DNA of 64,000 bases, from positions 1 through 64,000 of the forward strand of contig NZ_QJUV01000001.1 in assembly GCF_003397585.1 (NCBI RefSeq), read 5' to 3'. The translations under genes and the position numbers were made by a program. The stretch comes from Gardnerella piotii (GTDB lineage: Bacteria > Actinomycetota > Actinomycetes > Actinomycetales > Bifidobacteriaceae). Shown piece after piece: positions 27,357 through 35,410 of the stretch; the stretch's first letter is position 1, and the number at the start of each line of letters is the position of its first letter. Under the pieces are notes generated by a model. It was not told where the DNA came from, ran no database searches, and saw only the letters and a list, made by a program, of their open reading frames with translations.

Positions 27357-29377
27357 CGCACATCTCCTTTATCGGAGTTGGTCAAAATTGCGGAAGGTAC
27401 ATCCGATTCTGGCTCTGGAGGCGCAGCGTAGAAGTGCCACGTTCCTGGAATGCGCTTCATTACTGGGCGCACGTCAAGTCCTTGATCTGGGTGAGAAGAA
27501 CGCGGAGCGAATCGATCTCCCTTAGGGAAGTCGGATGGGCTTGGAACCGTTCCTGGAACCTGATGCAATCTTGGAGCACCAGCCTCAATGGAAGTTACGG
27601 AGCCAAGCAAGCCGCGCGTGTACTCATGATGCGGATCGGTGAGGATTTCCTTAGTGGAGCCTTGCTCAACAACCTGGCCTGCGTACATTACGGTAATCGA
27701 GTGCGCAACCTTTGCAACAAGAGCCAAATCGTGGCTTACAAACACCATTGCGAATCCAAGCTTTTCGCGCAATTCGTTAAGAAGGTCAATTACCTGCTTT
27801 TGAACAGTAACGTCCAAAGCGGTTGTTGGCTCATCTGCGATTATCAACTTTGGATCTCGCGTAAGTGCCATTGCAATCAACACGCGCTGACGCTGACCGC
27901 CAGAAAGCTCGTGCGGGTAGGATTCAAGCGTACGCTTTGGATCCAAGCCTACAAGCTCCAGCAACTCTTCGGCGCTACGAGTACCACCTCTAGAAGTTAG
28001 CTGCTTCATCTGCGCTTTAATAAGCATTGATGGGTTTAAGGAAGACAACGCGTCTTGGTAAACCATTGCAATCTCGTGGCCACGCAAAGCATTGTGCTCC
28101 TTTGGGCTAAGCTTTACAAGATCCTTGCCATTAAAGAGGATTTGTCCGCTAATCTTAGCTTTTGGATCAAGCAAGCCCATAATTGCAAGCGAAGTGATTG
28201 ACTTACCGCAACCAGATTCACCAACCAAGCCCATTGTTTCGCCTGGACGAACAGAGAAGCTCAAGTGGTCTACAACATTTACGCTGCCGTAGCGTGGGAA
28301 CTGAATGCACAAGTCTTTAACCTCAATAACTGGAGGCTCCGTAGACGTTGGCTGCAAGCGATCCGTGCGCTTTAACTCGGCCTCGCGAAGCTTTGCCAAA
28401 GACTCAACCAAAGCGTCGTGCTGCTCCTTGTAAGCTGCCACTGGGTCGGTGAGAATCCTGTCTTCCTTGCGAGCCGCATCCGCATCTGCAGCGCTCTTAG
28501 CCACTGGAGCGGTTGGAGCTGCAACCATTGCGTCCGTAATGCCCTCAGAAAGAATGTTAAGGCACAAAACGGTAATCATGATTGCTAAGCCTGGGAACAA
28601 TGCCTGCCACCAGTATCCAAAGATAACGCCCGCTTTAGCAGAAGACAAAATGTTGCCCCATGTTGGAGTTGGCTCTGGAATACCAGCGTTGATAAAGCTA
28701 AGAGAAGCCTCGAACACGATTGCGTCTGCAACAGAAAGCGTTGTGAACACCATAACTGGAGCTGCAATATTACGCGTTACATGCTTGAGCAAAATCCAAG
28801 GTGCGCGAGCGCCAGAAACGATTACTGCACGCACGTAGTCTTTTCCATATTCGCTTATTATGTTTGCGCGCACAATTCTTGCGATTTGTGGAACGTAAAG
28901 CACACCAATGGAAATGATGATACCAATCATAGATTGTCCAAGAATTGCAAGGCACACAGCTGCTAATGCGATTCCTGGGATAGACATTACTATATCAATC
29001 AATCGCATTATAAGCTCAGATATCCAAGTGCGGCTCACAGCTGCAATTGCGCCGATTATTGCGCCCATCACCAACGCAAAGAGCACAGACGACAAGCCGA
29101 TTACCAGCGAGTAGCGAGCGCCGTACATAACGCGCGAGAACACGTCTCTACCAAGGTTATCAGTGCCAAACCAGTGCGCGCCTGTTGGCGGCTGATAATT
29201 TTGCGTAATCTTTACTGGGTCGCATGGCGCTAGGAATCGCGCGAATACTGCGCAGAACGCCAATATTGCAATCACAATAAGCGAGATCTTAGAGCCTAAG
29301 CTCATGCTCTTAAATCTGTTAAATTTGATGCCTGGCTTAGATGCGGCATCTACTACCTGACTTTTTCCAAATAGCAT
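27353..29377 (-). CDS. nanD: Fused ABC permease and ATP-binding protein (DppC-DppD fusion)
   Basis: A 674-residue fusion. Residues 1-~300 are a DppC-like permease with the N-terminal OppC helix, six spans and the EAA loop (EASLSFINAGIPEPTPTWG). A ~45-residue charged linker leads to a DppD-like ATPase with GESGCGKS, LSGGQRQRVLIA, DEPTTALD and VSHDLA. The C-terminal GDRFAPR segment is typical of oligopeptide ATPases, though its usual Cys is absent. Such permease-ATPase fusions are known in bifidobacterial peptide-type importers. The start is one base after the upstream permease stop. With NanC, NanF and the lipoprotein it should import sialic acid or a sialylated ligand. Confidence 0.88.
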   Translation of the reverse strand: MLFGKSQVVDAASKPGIKFNRFKSMSLGSKISLIVIAILAFCAVFARFLAPCDPVKITQNYQPPTGAHWFGTDNLGRDVFSRVMYGARYSLVIGLSSVLFALVMGAIIGAIAAVSRTWISELIMRLIDIVMSIPGIALAAVCLAILGQSMIGIIISIGVLYVPQIARIVRANIISEYGKDYVRAVIVSGARAPWILLKHVTRNIAAPVMVFTTLSVADAIVFEASLSFINAGIPEPTPTWGNILSSAKAGVIFGYWWQALFPGLAIMITVLCLNILSEGITDAMVAAPTAPVAKSAADADAARKEDRILTDPVAAYKEQHDALVESLAKLREAELKRTDRLQPTSTEPPVIEVKDLCIQFPRYGSVNVVDHLSFSVRPGETMGLVGESGCGKSITSLAIMGLLDPKAKISGQILFNGKDLVKLSPKEHNALRGHEIAMVYQDALSSLNPSMLIKAQMKQLTSRGGTRSAEELLELVGLDPKRTLESYPHELSGGQRQRVLIAMALTRDPKLIIADEPTTALDVTVQKQVIDLLNELREKLGFAMVFVSHDLALVAKVAHSITVMYAGQVVEQGSTKEILTDPHHEYTRGLLGSVTSIEAGAPRLHQVPGTVPSPSDFPKGDRFAPRSSHPDQGLDVRPVMKRIPGTWHFYAAPPEPESDVPSAILTNSDKGDVR

Positions 29378-29378
29378 G

Positions 29379-30335
29379 TCACACCGTCCTAATTCTTGGG
29401 TTGATTAGCACGTAAAGCAAATCAACAATAATGTTTATAAAGATGAATGCGATTGCAACAACCAAAACAACGCCTTGCACAAGCATTGGCTGGTTGCCAT
29501 TAATGCCGTCGAACATTGCGGTACCCATTCCTGGTAGTGCAAAAATAACTTCGATAACGATTGCACCACCCATAAGGTAACCAATCTTCATGCCAAGAGT
29601 TGTGATTGGTGTAATCAAAGCGTTGCGGAACACGTTTCTAGCAACAACCACGCTCTTTGGAATACCTGCGCCGATTGCGGTTCGCACATAATCCTTATCC
29701 AATTCCTCTACCATAGAGGTTCGTATGATTCGCGTAAGCTGACCTGCTACTGGAAGGCCTAGTGCGAAGCAAGGCATTGCCATTCTTGCAATGTACGCTT
29801 CTGGATCTTCAAAGAACGGTACAAAATCGCCAGAACCTGGGAGCCATGCGAGCTTGATTTGCAAGACGTAAATCAAAAGAACGCCGAGCCAGAAGGATGG
29901 AGTTGCGATTGCAATAATCGAAAGCACGCGAACCGTTTGGTCAACCCAAGTATCGCGGTAAAGCGCTGCAAAAACGCCAAAGATTACTGCAAAGATTATT
30001 GCGATTAACAAACCGATGAAAGTTAGTTGCAAGGTAATTGGGAAGGCGTCCGCTACTCGTTGAGCTACAGAATCCTTGTTTACACCATAAACACCCATGT
30101 CTCCTTGGAAGAGTCCAACTATATAGGACCCAAACTGCTCCCACCATGGCCTATCGTAGCCCATTTCGTGTCGGAAGGCTGCCAGAGCTGCTGGAGACGA
30201 GTTTTCGCCTAATGCTGCAACTGCTGGATCGTATTTAGAAAATGACATAAGGAAGAATACGAGGAACGTAACACCGAATGCCATGAACGGCAGGGCGATT
30301 AGTCGCCTACCTAAAAGTCTAAGAAAATTACTCAT
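29379..30335 (-). CDS. nanC: ABC transporter permease, DppB type
   Basis: A 318-residue membrane protein with six spans. LLGRRLIALPFMAFGVTFLVFF is the classic first span of DppB-family permeases, and the EAA loop reads VRTAIGAGIPKSVVVARNVFRN. I chose the ATG at 30335 because the longer frame to 30401 adds a Cys/Trp-rich stretch never seen in the family; GGATG is the nearest ribosome site. It pairs with the permease half of the fusion protein to form the channel. A stable hairpin lies between it and the lipoprotein gene upstream. Confidence 0.88.
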   Translation of the reverse strand: MSNFLRLLGRRLIALPFMAFGVTFLVFFLMSFSKYDPAVAALGENSSPAALAAFRHEMGYDRPWWEQFGSYIVGLFQGDMGVYGVNKDSVAQRVADAFPITLQLTFIGLLIAIIFAVIFGVFAALYRDTWVDQTVRVLSIIAIATPSFWLGVLLIYVLQIKLAWLPGSGDFVPFFEDPEAYIARMAMPCFALGLPVAGQLTRIIRTSMVEELDKDYVRTAIGAGIPKSVVVARNVFRNALITPITTLGMKIGYLMGGAIVIEVIFALPGMGTAMFDGINGNQPMLVQGVVLVVAIAFIFINIIVDLLYVLINPRIRTV

Positions 30336-30380
30336 AAGACATCCACACATCCATTGAAGAAAATTATTATTTTGCATAAC

Positions 30381-30433
30381 AAAACCGACCCATCTGCACA
30401 AAGGCGAGAAAGGTAAACAGTTGGGTCGGTTTT
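30381..30433 (-). terminator. Intercistronic stem-loop between lipoprotein and permease genes
   Basis: AAAACCGACCCA (30381-30392) and TGGGTCGGTTTT (30422-30433) form a perfect 12-bp stem, 47 bases after the lipoprotein stop. Its A/T-flanked form resembles a partial terminator, which would leave the binding protein in excess over the membrane parts. Confidence 0.75.
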
Positions 30434-30479
30434 GCGGTTAGAGGTTAGGGAAAATGAAGTTTGTTACTTTGACTTGCAC

Positions 30480-32045
30480 CTACTTTGTTAGCTTTGCTTT
30501 TACAAGGTTGATGCCAGTGGAGCCGATTGCATTCCACTCAGCCAATGCGCCCTTCTTTACAGCGGTCGTAGTCTTACGATGGAAGAGTGGGTACAGAGGC
30601 ACTTCGTCGCTAATCAAGTCGAAGCACTGGTTCCAATACTTCTGGCGATCTGCTGGCTTGGATGCTTCAAGAGCTTCGTCCATAAGCTTGTGGAGCTTTG
30701 CGTATCCTTCGGAGTTCTTCCAGAATGTACGCTGACGGGTCCAAGCGTTGTCACCGTACCACCAGCTCATAAGCAAGTCTGGGTCGTTGCCAAACACGGA
30801 TGGATCGCCTGGGGCAAGAACCATGGAGTAGTTTGCGTCGTCGCGGTCGGTAATCTGTGGGTAAAGTGCAGAAGACTTCATAGACTTGATTTCTACATCC
30901 ATACCAATCTCAGCAAGATCATTCTTGATTTGTGGAGCGAGCTGAGTAATCCAAGTGTGGTCTGTTGTGTAAAGAGTGAACTTTAGTGGGCCACTTACGC
31001 CAGCTTCCTTAAGCAAGCTCTTTGCCTTAACAACATTCTTGGTGTAAACGTTCTTTGCCTTGTGGTAATTTGCGTAGTTCTTTGGCAAGAAGCTTGTTGC
31101 TGCCTCGCCCTGGCCGCTCATCTGGTTGGTAATAAGCTTGTTTACGTCAATTGCGTAGAGAGCAGCTTGGCGAACTCGCTTGTCGTCGAATGGCTTCTGC
31201 TTTGTGTTGAACATAAGGAATGGAAGAGTGAAGCCCTGTGCGGTCTTAAGCTCGGATCCAGATGCCTTCAAAGTGTTGAATGCCTGTGCTGGAACCATTT
31301 CCATTACGTCTGTCTTTCCACCTTGCATTGCGGTTACGCGAGCAGTATCGTCAACGGTTACATTCCAAACCATCTTCTTGGTCTGTGCCTTGTACTTGCC
31401 GTTGTAAAGATCGTTGCGCTCAAACTTTACTTGGTTATCTGTAATCGATACGTACTTCCATGGGCCAGATCCGATTGGCATATTCTTAAGATCTGCATCA
31501 GACTTTGCAGATGGAACAATCTGAATCAAAGCAAGGCGCTGCTTGAACAGTGGGAACGCCTTCTTTAGCTTAAAGATTACGTGACGATTGTCTTTTGCTT
31601 CTACAGAGTCAATAAAGTCGAGCATAGAGATGTAAAGGCTGCCCTTTGCGGTTGTGCGCTTAAAGGAAGACACTACGTCTGCCGCTGTTACTTCCGTTCC
31701 GTCCGAGAACTTAGCAGCATCGCGAATTGTTACTTCGTATTCAGTATCGGAAATCTTCTTTGGCTCACCTTTTGCAAGAGCGTTGAAAACCTTAAAGTTG
31801 CTGTAATCAAGAGCGTAAAGTGGCTCTGTAACGTGCCAGTTTGCTGCCATTGGCAACGCGCCAGAGGTTGTAGACGGCGCAAAATCACGGCTTGCGTATG
31901 CAACCTGTGCGGTAATCGTGTCTTTAACAGCAGTCTTTGCTTTTGCTGCCTTGTGGGATTTAGCTCCACCGCAGCCAGAAAGCATCATTAATGCGGCCAC
32001 ACCAGCGGCGATTGCCACGGTTAGCTTCGAGTTAATTCGTGCCAT
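30480..32045 (-). CDS. nanB: ABC transporter solute-binding lipoprotein, oligopeptide (SBP family 5) type
   Basis: A 521-residue secreted lipoprotein. The signal peptide ends in the lipobox LSGC (Cys near residue 25), so it should be tethered to the outer face of the membrane. The SBP_bac_5 pattern is clear: ATSGALPMAANWHVTEPLY-like start, FSDGTEVTAADVVSSFKR and the late VRQAALYAIDV. This family normally binds peptides, but the nan setting points to sialic acid or sialylated oligosaccharides. GAGGAG precedes the ATG. Its promoter contains a candidate regulon operator in the spacer. It is the first gene of the four-gene importer operon. Confidence 0.88.
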   Translation of the reverse strand: MARINSKLTVAIAAGVAALMMLSGCGGAKSHKAAKAKTAVKDTITAQVAYASRDFAPSTTSGALPMAANWHVTEPLYALDYSNFKVFNALAKGEPKKISDTEYEVTIRDAAKFSDGTEVTAADVVSSFKRTTAKGSLYISMLDFIDSVEAKDNRHVIFKLKKAFPLFKQRLALIQIVPSAKSDADLKNMPIGSGPWKYVSITDNQVKFERNDLYNGKYKAQTKKMVWNVTVDDTARVTAMQGGKTDVMEMVPAQAFNTLKASGSELKTAQGFTLPFLMFNTKQKPFDDKRVRQAALYAIDVNKLITNQMSGQGEAATSFLPKNYANYHKAKNVYTKNVVKAKSLLKEAGVSGPLKFTLYTTDHTWITQLAPQIKNDLAEIGMDVEIKSMKSSALYPQITDRDDANYSMVLAPGDPSVFGNDPDLLMSWWYGDNAWTRQRTFWKNSEGYAKLHKLMDEALEASKPADRQKYWNQCFDLISDEVPLYPLFHRKTTTAVKKGALAEWNAIGSTGINLVKAKLTK

Positions 32046-32143
32046 ATTTTCTCCTCACCATTGAGTTTGGGTTTTTTGCATTTCGTCTTCGAATGCGAAA
32101 ACATATTAAATTATAGCGCGTGCGTTATTTTCACGTTACTTCA

Positions 32144-32172
32144 AACATAAGAGGTCTGATGTCTGATGTCAA
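32144..32172 (-). promoter_or_regulatory. Transporter operon promoter with operator in the spacer (site B)
   Basis: On the minus strand TTGACA (32167-32172) and TATGTT (32144-32149) are separated by exactly 17 bases. The spacer contains ATCAGACATCAGA (32155-32167 including one -35 base), matching the shared motif RTMAGACRTCWKA, with the half-site CAGACATCAGAC in tandem. A repressor bound here would block RNA polymerase. The box is about 100 bases before the lipoprotein ATG. The remainder of 32046-32367 is AT-rich leader and the nanE-operon tail; I see no gene in it. Confidence 0.75.
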
Positions 32173-32367
32173 GTTATGCGTGTGTCGAATTTGTGAAAAT
32201 TTTGATTATTTTTTACTGTACAAAAAATTAGAACAAAACCGCACATAATCGACACACATATAACCACTATTTTTCTTTATTTGTTACTTACGCGCGCTAG
32301 GCGAATCTGCGGCTGCTTGCGACTTTTCCTTAACGCACTCAACCGCATCCGCCTGCCAACTCGCCGC

Positions 32368-33036
32368 TTACAACTTTGCTGCAAACCAGCGCGTAATCGA
32401 TGTTGGGTGCGTAATCGCAGTTCCAACAACAGCAGCCCAAGCGCCCATTTGCATAACCTTGTGCAACTGATCTGGAGTATGAATACGCCCTTCGCAAATA
32501 ATTGGATAATCTGGGAAAGCTTGCAAAATCTGGCCTAAAAGCTCAAAATCTGGGCCGTCCGTTTTTGGCCTTCCAGGAGAAGTGCCAGCCAAAGTGGTAG
32601 ATATAATATCTGTTCCACAATCCGCCGCGCGCTTGGCATCATCGAAGTTTCCGCAATCTGCCATAACCACTATGCCTTCGTCGTGCAAAGCGCGAACAGT
32701 TTGCTCGTAAGTGAGCCCATCTGGGCGCGGCCTATCTGTAGCGTCAATCGCAATAATATCCGCTCCAGCAGCAGCGCAGCAACGCGCATGACGCAAAGTC
32801 GGAGTTATGTAAACGCCTTCGTGACCATCTTTCCAAATGCCGATTACAGGAACATCAACTTGTCCTTTAATCGCAGAAATATCCGACAATCCTTGGCACC
32901 TAATGCCAACAGCTCCGCCTTCTACAGCCGCCATTGCCATTTGTGCCATTGTTTCTGGGTGCCTAAGCGGCTCCCCTGGGTACGCCTGGCAGCTAACAAC
33001 TAGGCCGCCCTTGATTTTTTCAATCACAGGATTCAT
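32368..33036 (-). CDS. nanE: N-acetylmannosamine-6-phosphate 2-epimerase
   Basis: A 222-residue TIM-barrel enzyme that turns ManNAc-6-P into GlcNAc-6-P. KGGLVVSCQA near the start, GGAVGIRCQG, the active-site Lys region GIWKDGH, MADCGNFDDAKRAADCG, and STTLAGTSPG match NanE. The start at 33036 is fixed by GGAGG seven bases upstream. It is the third gene of the DUF4862-nanK-nanE unit, with gaps of about 72 bases between genes. The product is the substrate of NagA in the same locus. Confidence 0.95.
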   Translation of the reverse strand: MNPVIEKIKGGLVVSCQAYPGEPLRHPETMAQMAMAAVEGGAVGIRCQGLSDISAIKGQVDVPVIGIWKDGHEGVYITPTLRHARCCAAAGADIIAIDATDRPRPDGLTYEQTVRALHDEGIVVMADCGNFDDAKRAADCGTDIISTTLAGTSPGRPKTDGPDFELLGQILQAFPDYPIICEGRIHTPDQLHKVMQMGAWAAVVGTAITHPTSITRWFAAKL

Positions 33037-33108
33037 ATAGATTCCTCCTTTTTTCAAATATGACTAAACTAAACAAAATTAAACATATCTAGGCGCAATC
33101 AAACGCGA

Positions 33109-34125
33109 TTAAACGCGATTTGAGTGAACAGCCCAAGCTGCGCCAATCAAAGGAGCAGACCCACCAAGCTTGCCCTTAACAATCGGCGTACTTTTAATCA
33201 ACGTTAAAGCAGAGTCTTCAAACCCAGCGCGCATAGCATTCCACCAAATATCGCCAGCTTCTACAACAGACCCCGAAAGCACAATCACATCTGGATCTAT
33301 AAGATTCGCCATTCCTGCAACGCACTGCCCCAAGGCCCTGCCGCTTCTAGCCAGCGTTTCTTTAGCGTGCTCATCCTGCCCAGAATTTGCGCGCACACAA
33401 ACCTCGTAGCCGTTTTGCGCAAGCTCGGTTCCTTGTGGAAGATTGCTGTTGTAAAGAGTCGCCAGCCCCGTTCCCGATGCCACTGGCTCAATGTGGCCCG
33501 CATGCGCTCCGCAAGAGCAGTCAAAGCCAACTCCCAAATCACTAACAACGTGGCCAGCGTGGCCTGCAACTCCGTGCGCGCCCGTAAACAGCTTGCCGTT
33601 TACAATAATCGCGCCACCAATTCCAGTGCCTATGCCAACAGAAAACACAATCGACTTTCCGCTGCCTGCTCCGTAAATCGCTTCTCCAAGGCCGTGACCA
33701 CCAACGTCGCCAATCATATAAACTGGCAAATCGGTTACGCGCTTAAATGCGTCGTAAATTCGCTGACCTCTCCAACCTGGCAAAATGTCGGTAGCTGCTA
33801 CGATTTCGCCAGTTTTACTATTTGGCACTCCTGCAGCCGCTATTCCAATTCCGCTGATTTTTTTGCCACTTTTCGCCGCATCTTCCAATATTTGCTTTGC
33901 GCGCGCTACTAGGCGATTCTTTATATCTTCTCCGCCTTTTGCAGCTTCGGTTGGCATAGAGCCATAGTCTTCTACTGTTGGAGACGCACAATCTGCGCTT
34001 TCTTTGCCAAAGTTAGACTCTGCGGACCCTGTAGGCCCTGGTAAAGTCACCAATCCGTACGCGATTTTTGTTCCGCCTATATCAAAAGCAAGATACGTAG
34101 AGCGAGAATTTTTTACTTCGTTCAT
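33109..34125 (-). CDS. nanK: ROK family sugar kinase, probable N-acetylmannosamine kinase
   Basis: A 338-residue ATP-dependent kinase. The ATP site FDIGGTKIAYGLV, the mid-protein GVGTGIGGAIIVNGKL and the catalytic Asp region DVGGHGLGEA place it in the ROK family. The zinc site reads GHVVSDLGVGFDCSCG then AHAGHIEP, so the third Cys of the usual CxCGxxGCxE appears replaced by His with one extra residue. Location between nanE and DUF4862 makes ManNAc the likely substrate; glucose or GlcNAc kinases share the fold. A ~20-residue insert after the ATP motif (around TGSAESNFGKES) is unusual. Confidence 0.85.
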   Translation of the reverse strand: MNEVKNSRSTYLAFDIGGTKIAYGLVTLPGPTGSAESNFGKESADCASPTVEDYGSMPTEAAKGGEDIKNRLVARAKQILEDAAKSGKKISGIGIAAAGVPNSKTGEIVAATDILPGWRGQRIYDAFKRVTDLPVYMIGDVGGHGLGEAIYGAGSGKSIVFSVGIGTGIGGAIIVNGKLFTGAHGVAGHAGHVVSDLGVGFDCSCGAHAGHIEPVASGTGLATLYNSNLPQGTELAQNGYEVCVRANSGQDEHAKETLARSGRALGQCVAGMANLIDPDVIVLSGSVVEAGDIWWNAMRAGFEDSALTLIKSTPIVKGKLGGSAPLIGAAWAVHSNRV

Positions 34126-34198
34126 AACAATTTCCGTTTTCTTTCTTGCGTTTGCGACCTTATTTTTACTATCTACTAAGACTATTTACTAAGCCTAT

Positions 34199-35131
34199 TC
34201 ACTCACCCTGCGCCGCGCTTACAGCATCGTGAATGCGCGCCAAATATCCCAAGCGCTCCTCCACGCTCGCGTCTTGCGGAACGCACACTTTTGCGCCCAA
34301 ATAGTCGATTGCATAATCGTCTTTTAGCGCCTCACGAGTGGTTTCTTGAATTTCTTTAGACGTCATTAACGAAGTCGGCTCATCTGGGTTCATTGGCAAG
34401 TGGCCATCAATCCACTCGTATCCGTATTGTGTTGCATCTGGACCAGCTCCCGAGAACATTAATCCTTGCAGAACGCCAGCCTGCCTTGCAGCTCGCACGT
34501 GCTCCACTGCCGCTTGAGCATTTCGCTCTTCTACAACGCTTCTTCCCCAGTTGACTGTGATTCCAACTCCAGCATCTTTTGCAATTTGAATCTCTTCTTC
34601 TAGCGGCAGGAATCCTTTTTCTGGATTTTGGCCTTCAATATATCTATCGCAATGCTCAATCACCAACTTTGCTCCGCACCAATCGAGTTGCGCGAGTTCT
34701 TCTAGCGACTTTTTCATTGCATCCGCTTGCGCTAAGCGAGTCGGAGCCGTGTGTATTTCTACATGAGATATATCGCAGCTATCTCTAATGTCTACAACGT
34801 TTGCGATTGCTTCGCGAATATCCTTAAAGAATGCGAGCGCGCGATGCCTGCCTTCTTCGCTTGGGCTTGCAAGTCCAAATTCTGGATCTGGATCAAAGTT
34901 TATGTGACGCATTGTTCCAGGAATTGCCGTAATCGTGTTTGCATGCCAATGCGATGGTATTGCAGATGCTAGCCACGCGCGATTTTTTGGATCTGCCAAA
35001 TCTCCTGGGTATGGAATCTCCGTTCCGTCAATCCAGCTTTGCTTACCCAACAAATCGTAGTATTTTTCTTGATCTTCGCGAGTTTTTGGCAACGATGCAT
35101 ATGCGCCTACAACAAATTTAGCTTTCAGCAT
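34199..35131 (-). CDS. DUF4862 family protein, TIM-barrel-like, sialic acid locus
   Basis: A 310-residue protein I recognise as the DUF4862 type, found in bifidobacterial and other actinobacterial sugar loci; its function is not established. Composition and pattern suggest a TIM barrel resembling sugar-phosphate isomerases: charged metal-ligand-like residues occur in HWHANTITAIPG, VEIHTAP, KLVIEHCDRY and VNWGRSVVEERN. It opens the operon with nanK and nanE, behind a perfect AAGGAGG site and candidate operator site A. By context it may act on a sialic acid variant, such as an O-acetylated or anhydro form, or an anomer step, but nothing in the sequence proves this. Confidence 0.75.
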   Translation of the reverse strand: MLKAKFVVGAYASLPKTREDQEKYYDLLGKQSWIDGTEIPYPGDLADPKNRAWLASAIPSHWHANTITAIPGTMRHINFDPDPEFGLASPSEEGRHRALAFFKDIREAIANVVDIRDSCDISHVEIHTAPTRLAQADAMKKSLEELAQLDWCGAKLVIEHCDRYIEGQNPEKGFLPLEEEIQIAKDAGVGITVNWGRSVVEERNAQAAVEHVRAARQAGVLQGLMFSGAGPDATQYGYEWIDGHLPMNPDEPTSLMTSKEIQETTREALKDDYAIDYLGAKVCVPQDASVEERLGYLARIHDAVSAAQGE

Positions 35132-35236
35132 GATATCCTCCTTGAAATCGTAGCTGATTTGTATTCTGATTTGTCTTTCGACTTATCTTTCGATTTGTCT
35201 TTTGATTCGTAGATTACACCAATATCACTACAATTC

Positions 35237-35250
35237 GTCAGACGTCTGAT
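35237..35250. promoter_or_regulatory. Candidate sialic acid regulon operator, site A
   Basis: GTCAGACGTCTGAT contains the perfect 12-base palindrome TCAGACGTCTGA, the most symmetric of the four motif copies. It lies 106 bases before the DUF4862 start and 161 bases before the divergent surface lipase-like gene, so it could affect both. The rest of 35132-35410 is AT-rich with drifting copies of a TTCGATTTGTCTT-like unit at 35157-35215, and a TATAAA -10-like box near 35390. Confidence 0.65.
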
Positions 35251-35410
35251 AAATCTTTGTGCTTGCGACTAAATTGTTTTCAAACTAAAGCAGCTTTTGT
35301 AAAAACATTAAATTTGATAAATTTGTAAGGTTGAGTCAAATTTATTGAATTGCTCTCAATAAGACTTTCCAAATCGTCAAAATAAAACTGTATAAAGTAA
35401 GGATTGTGGT

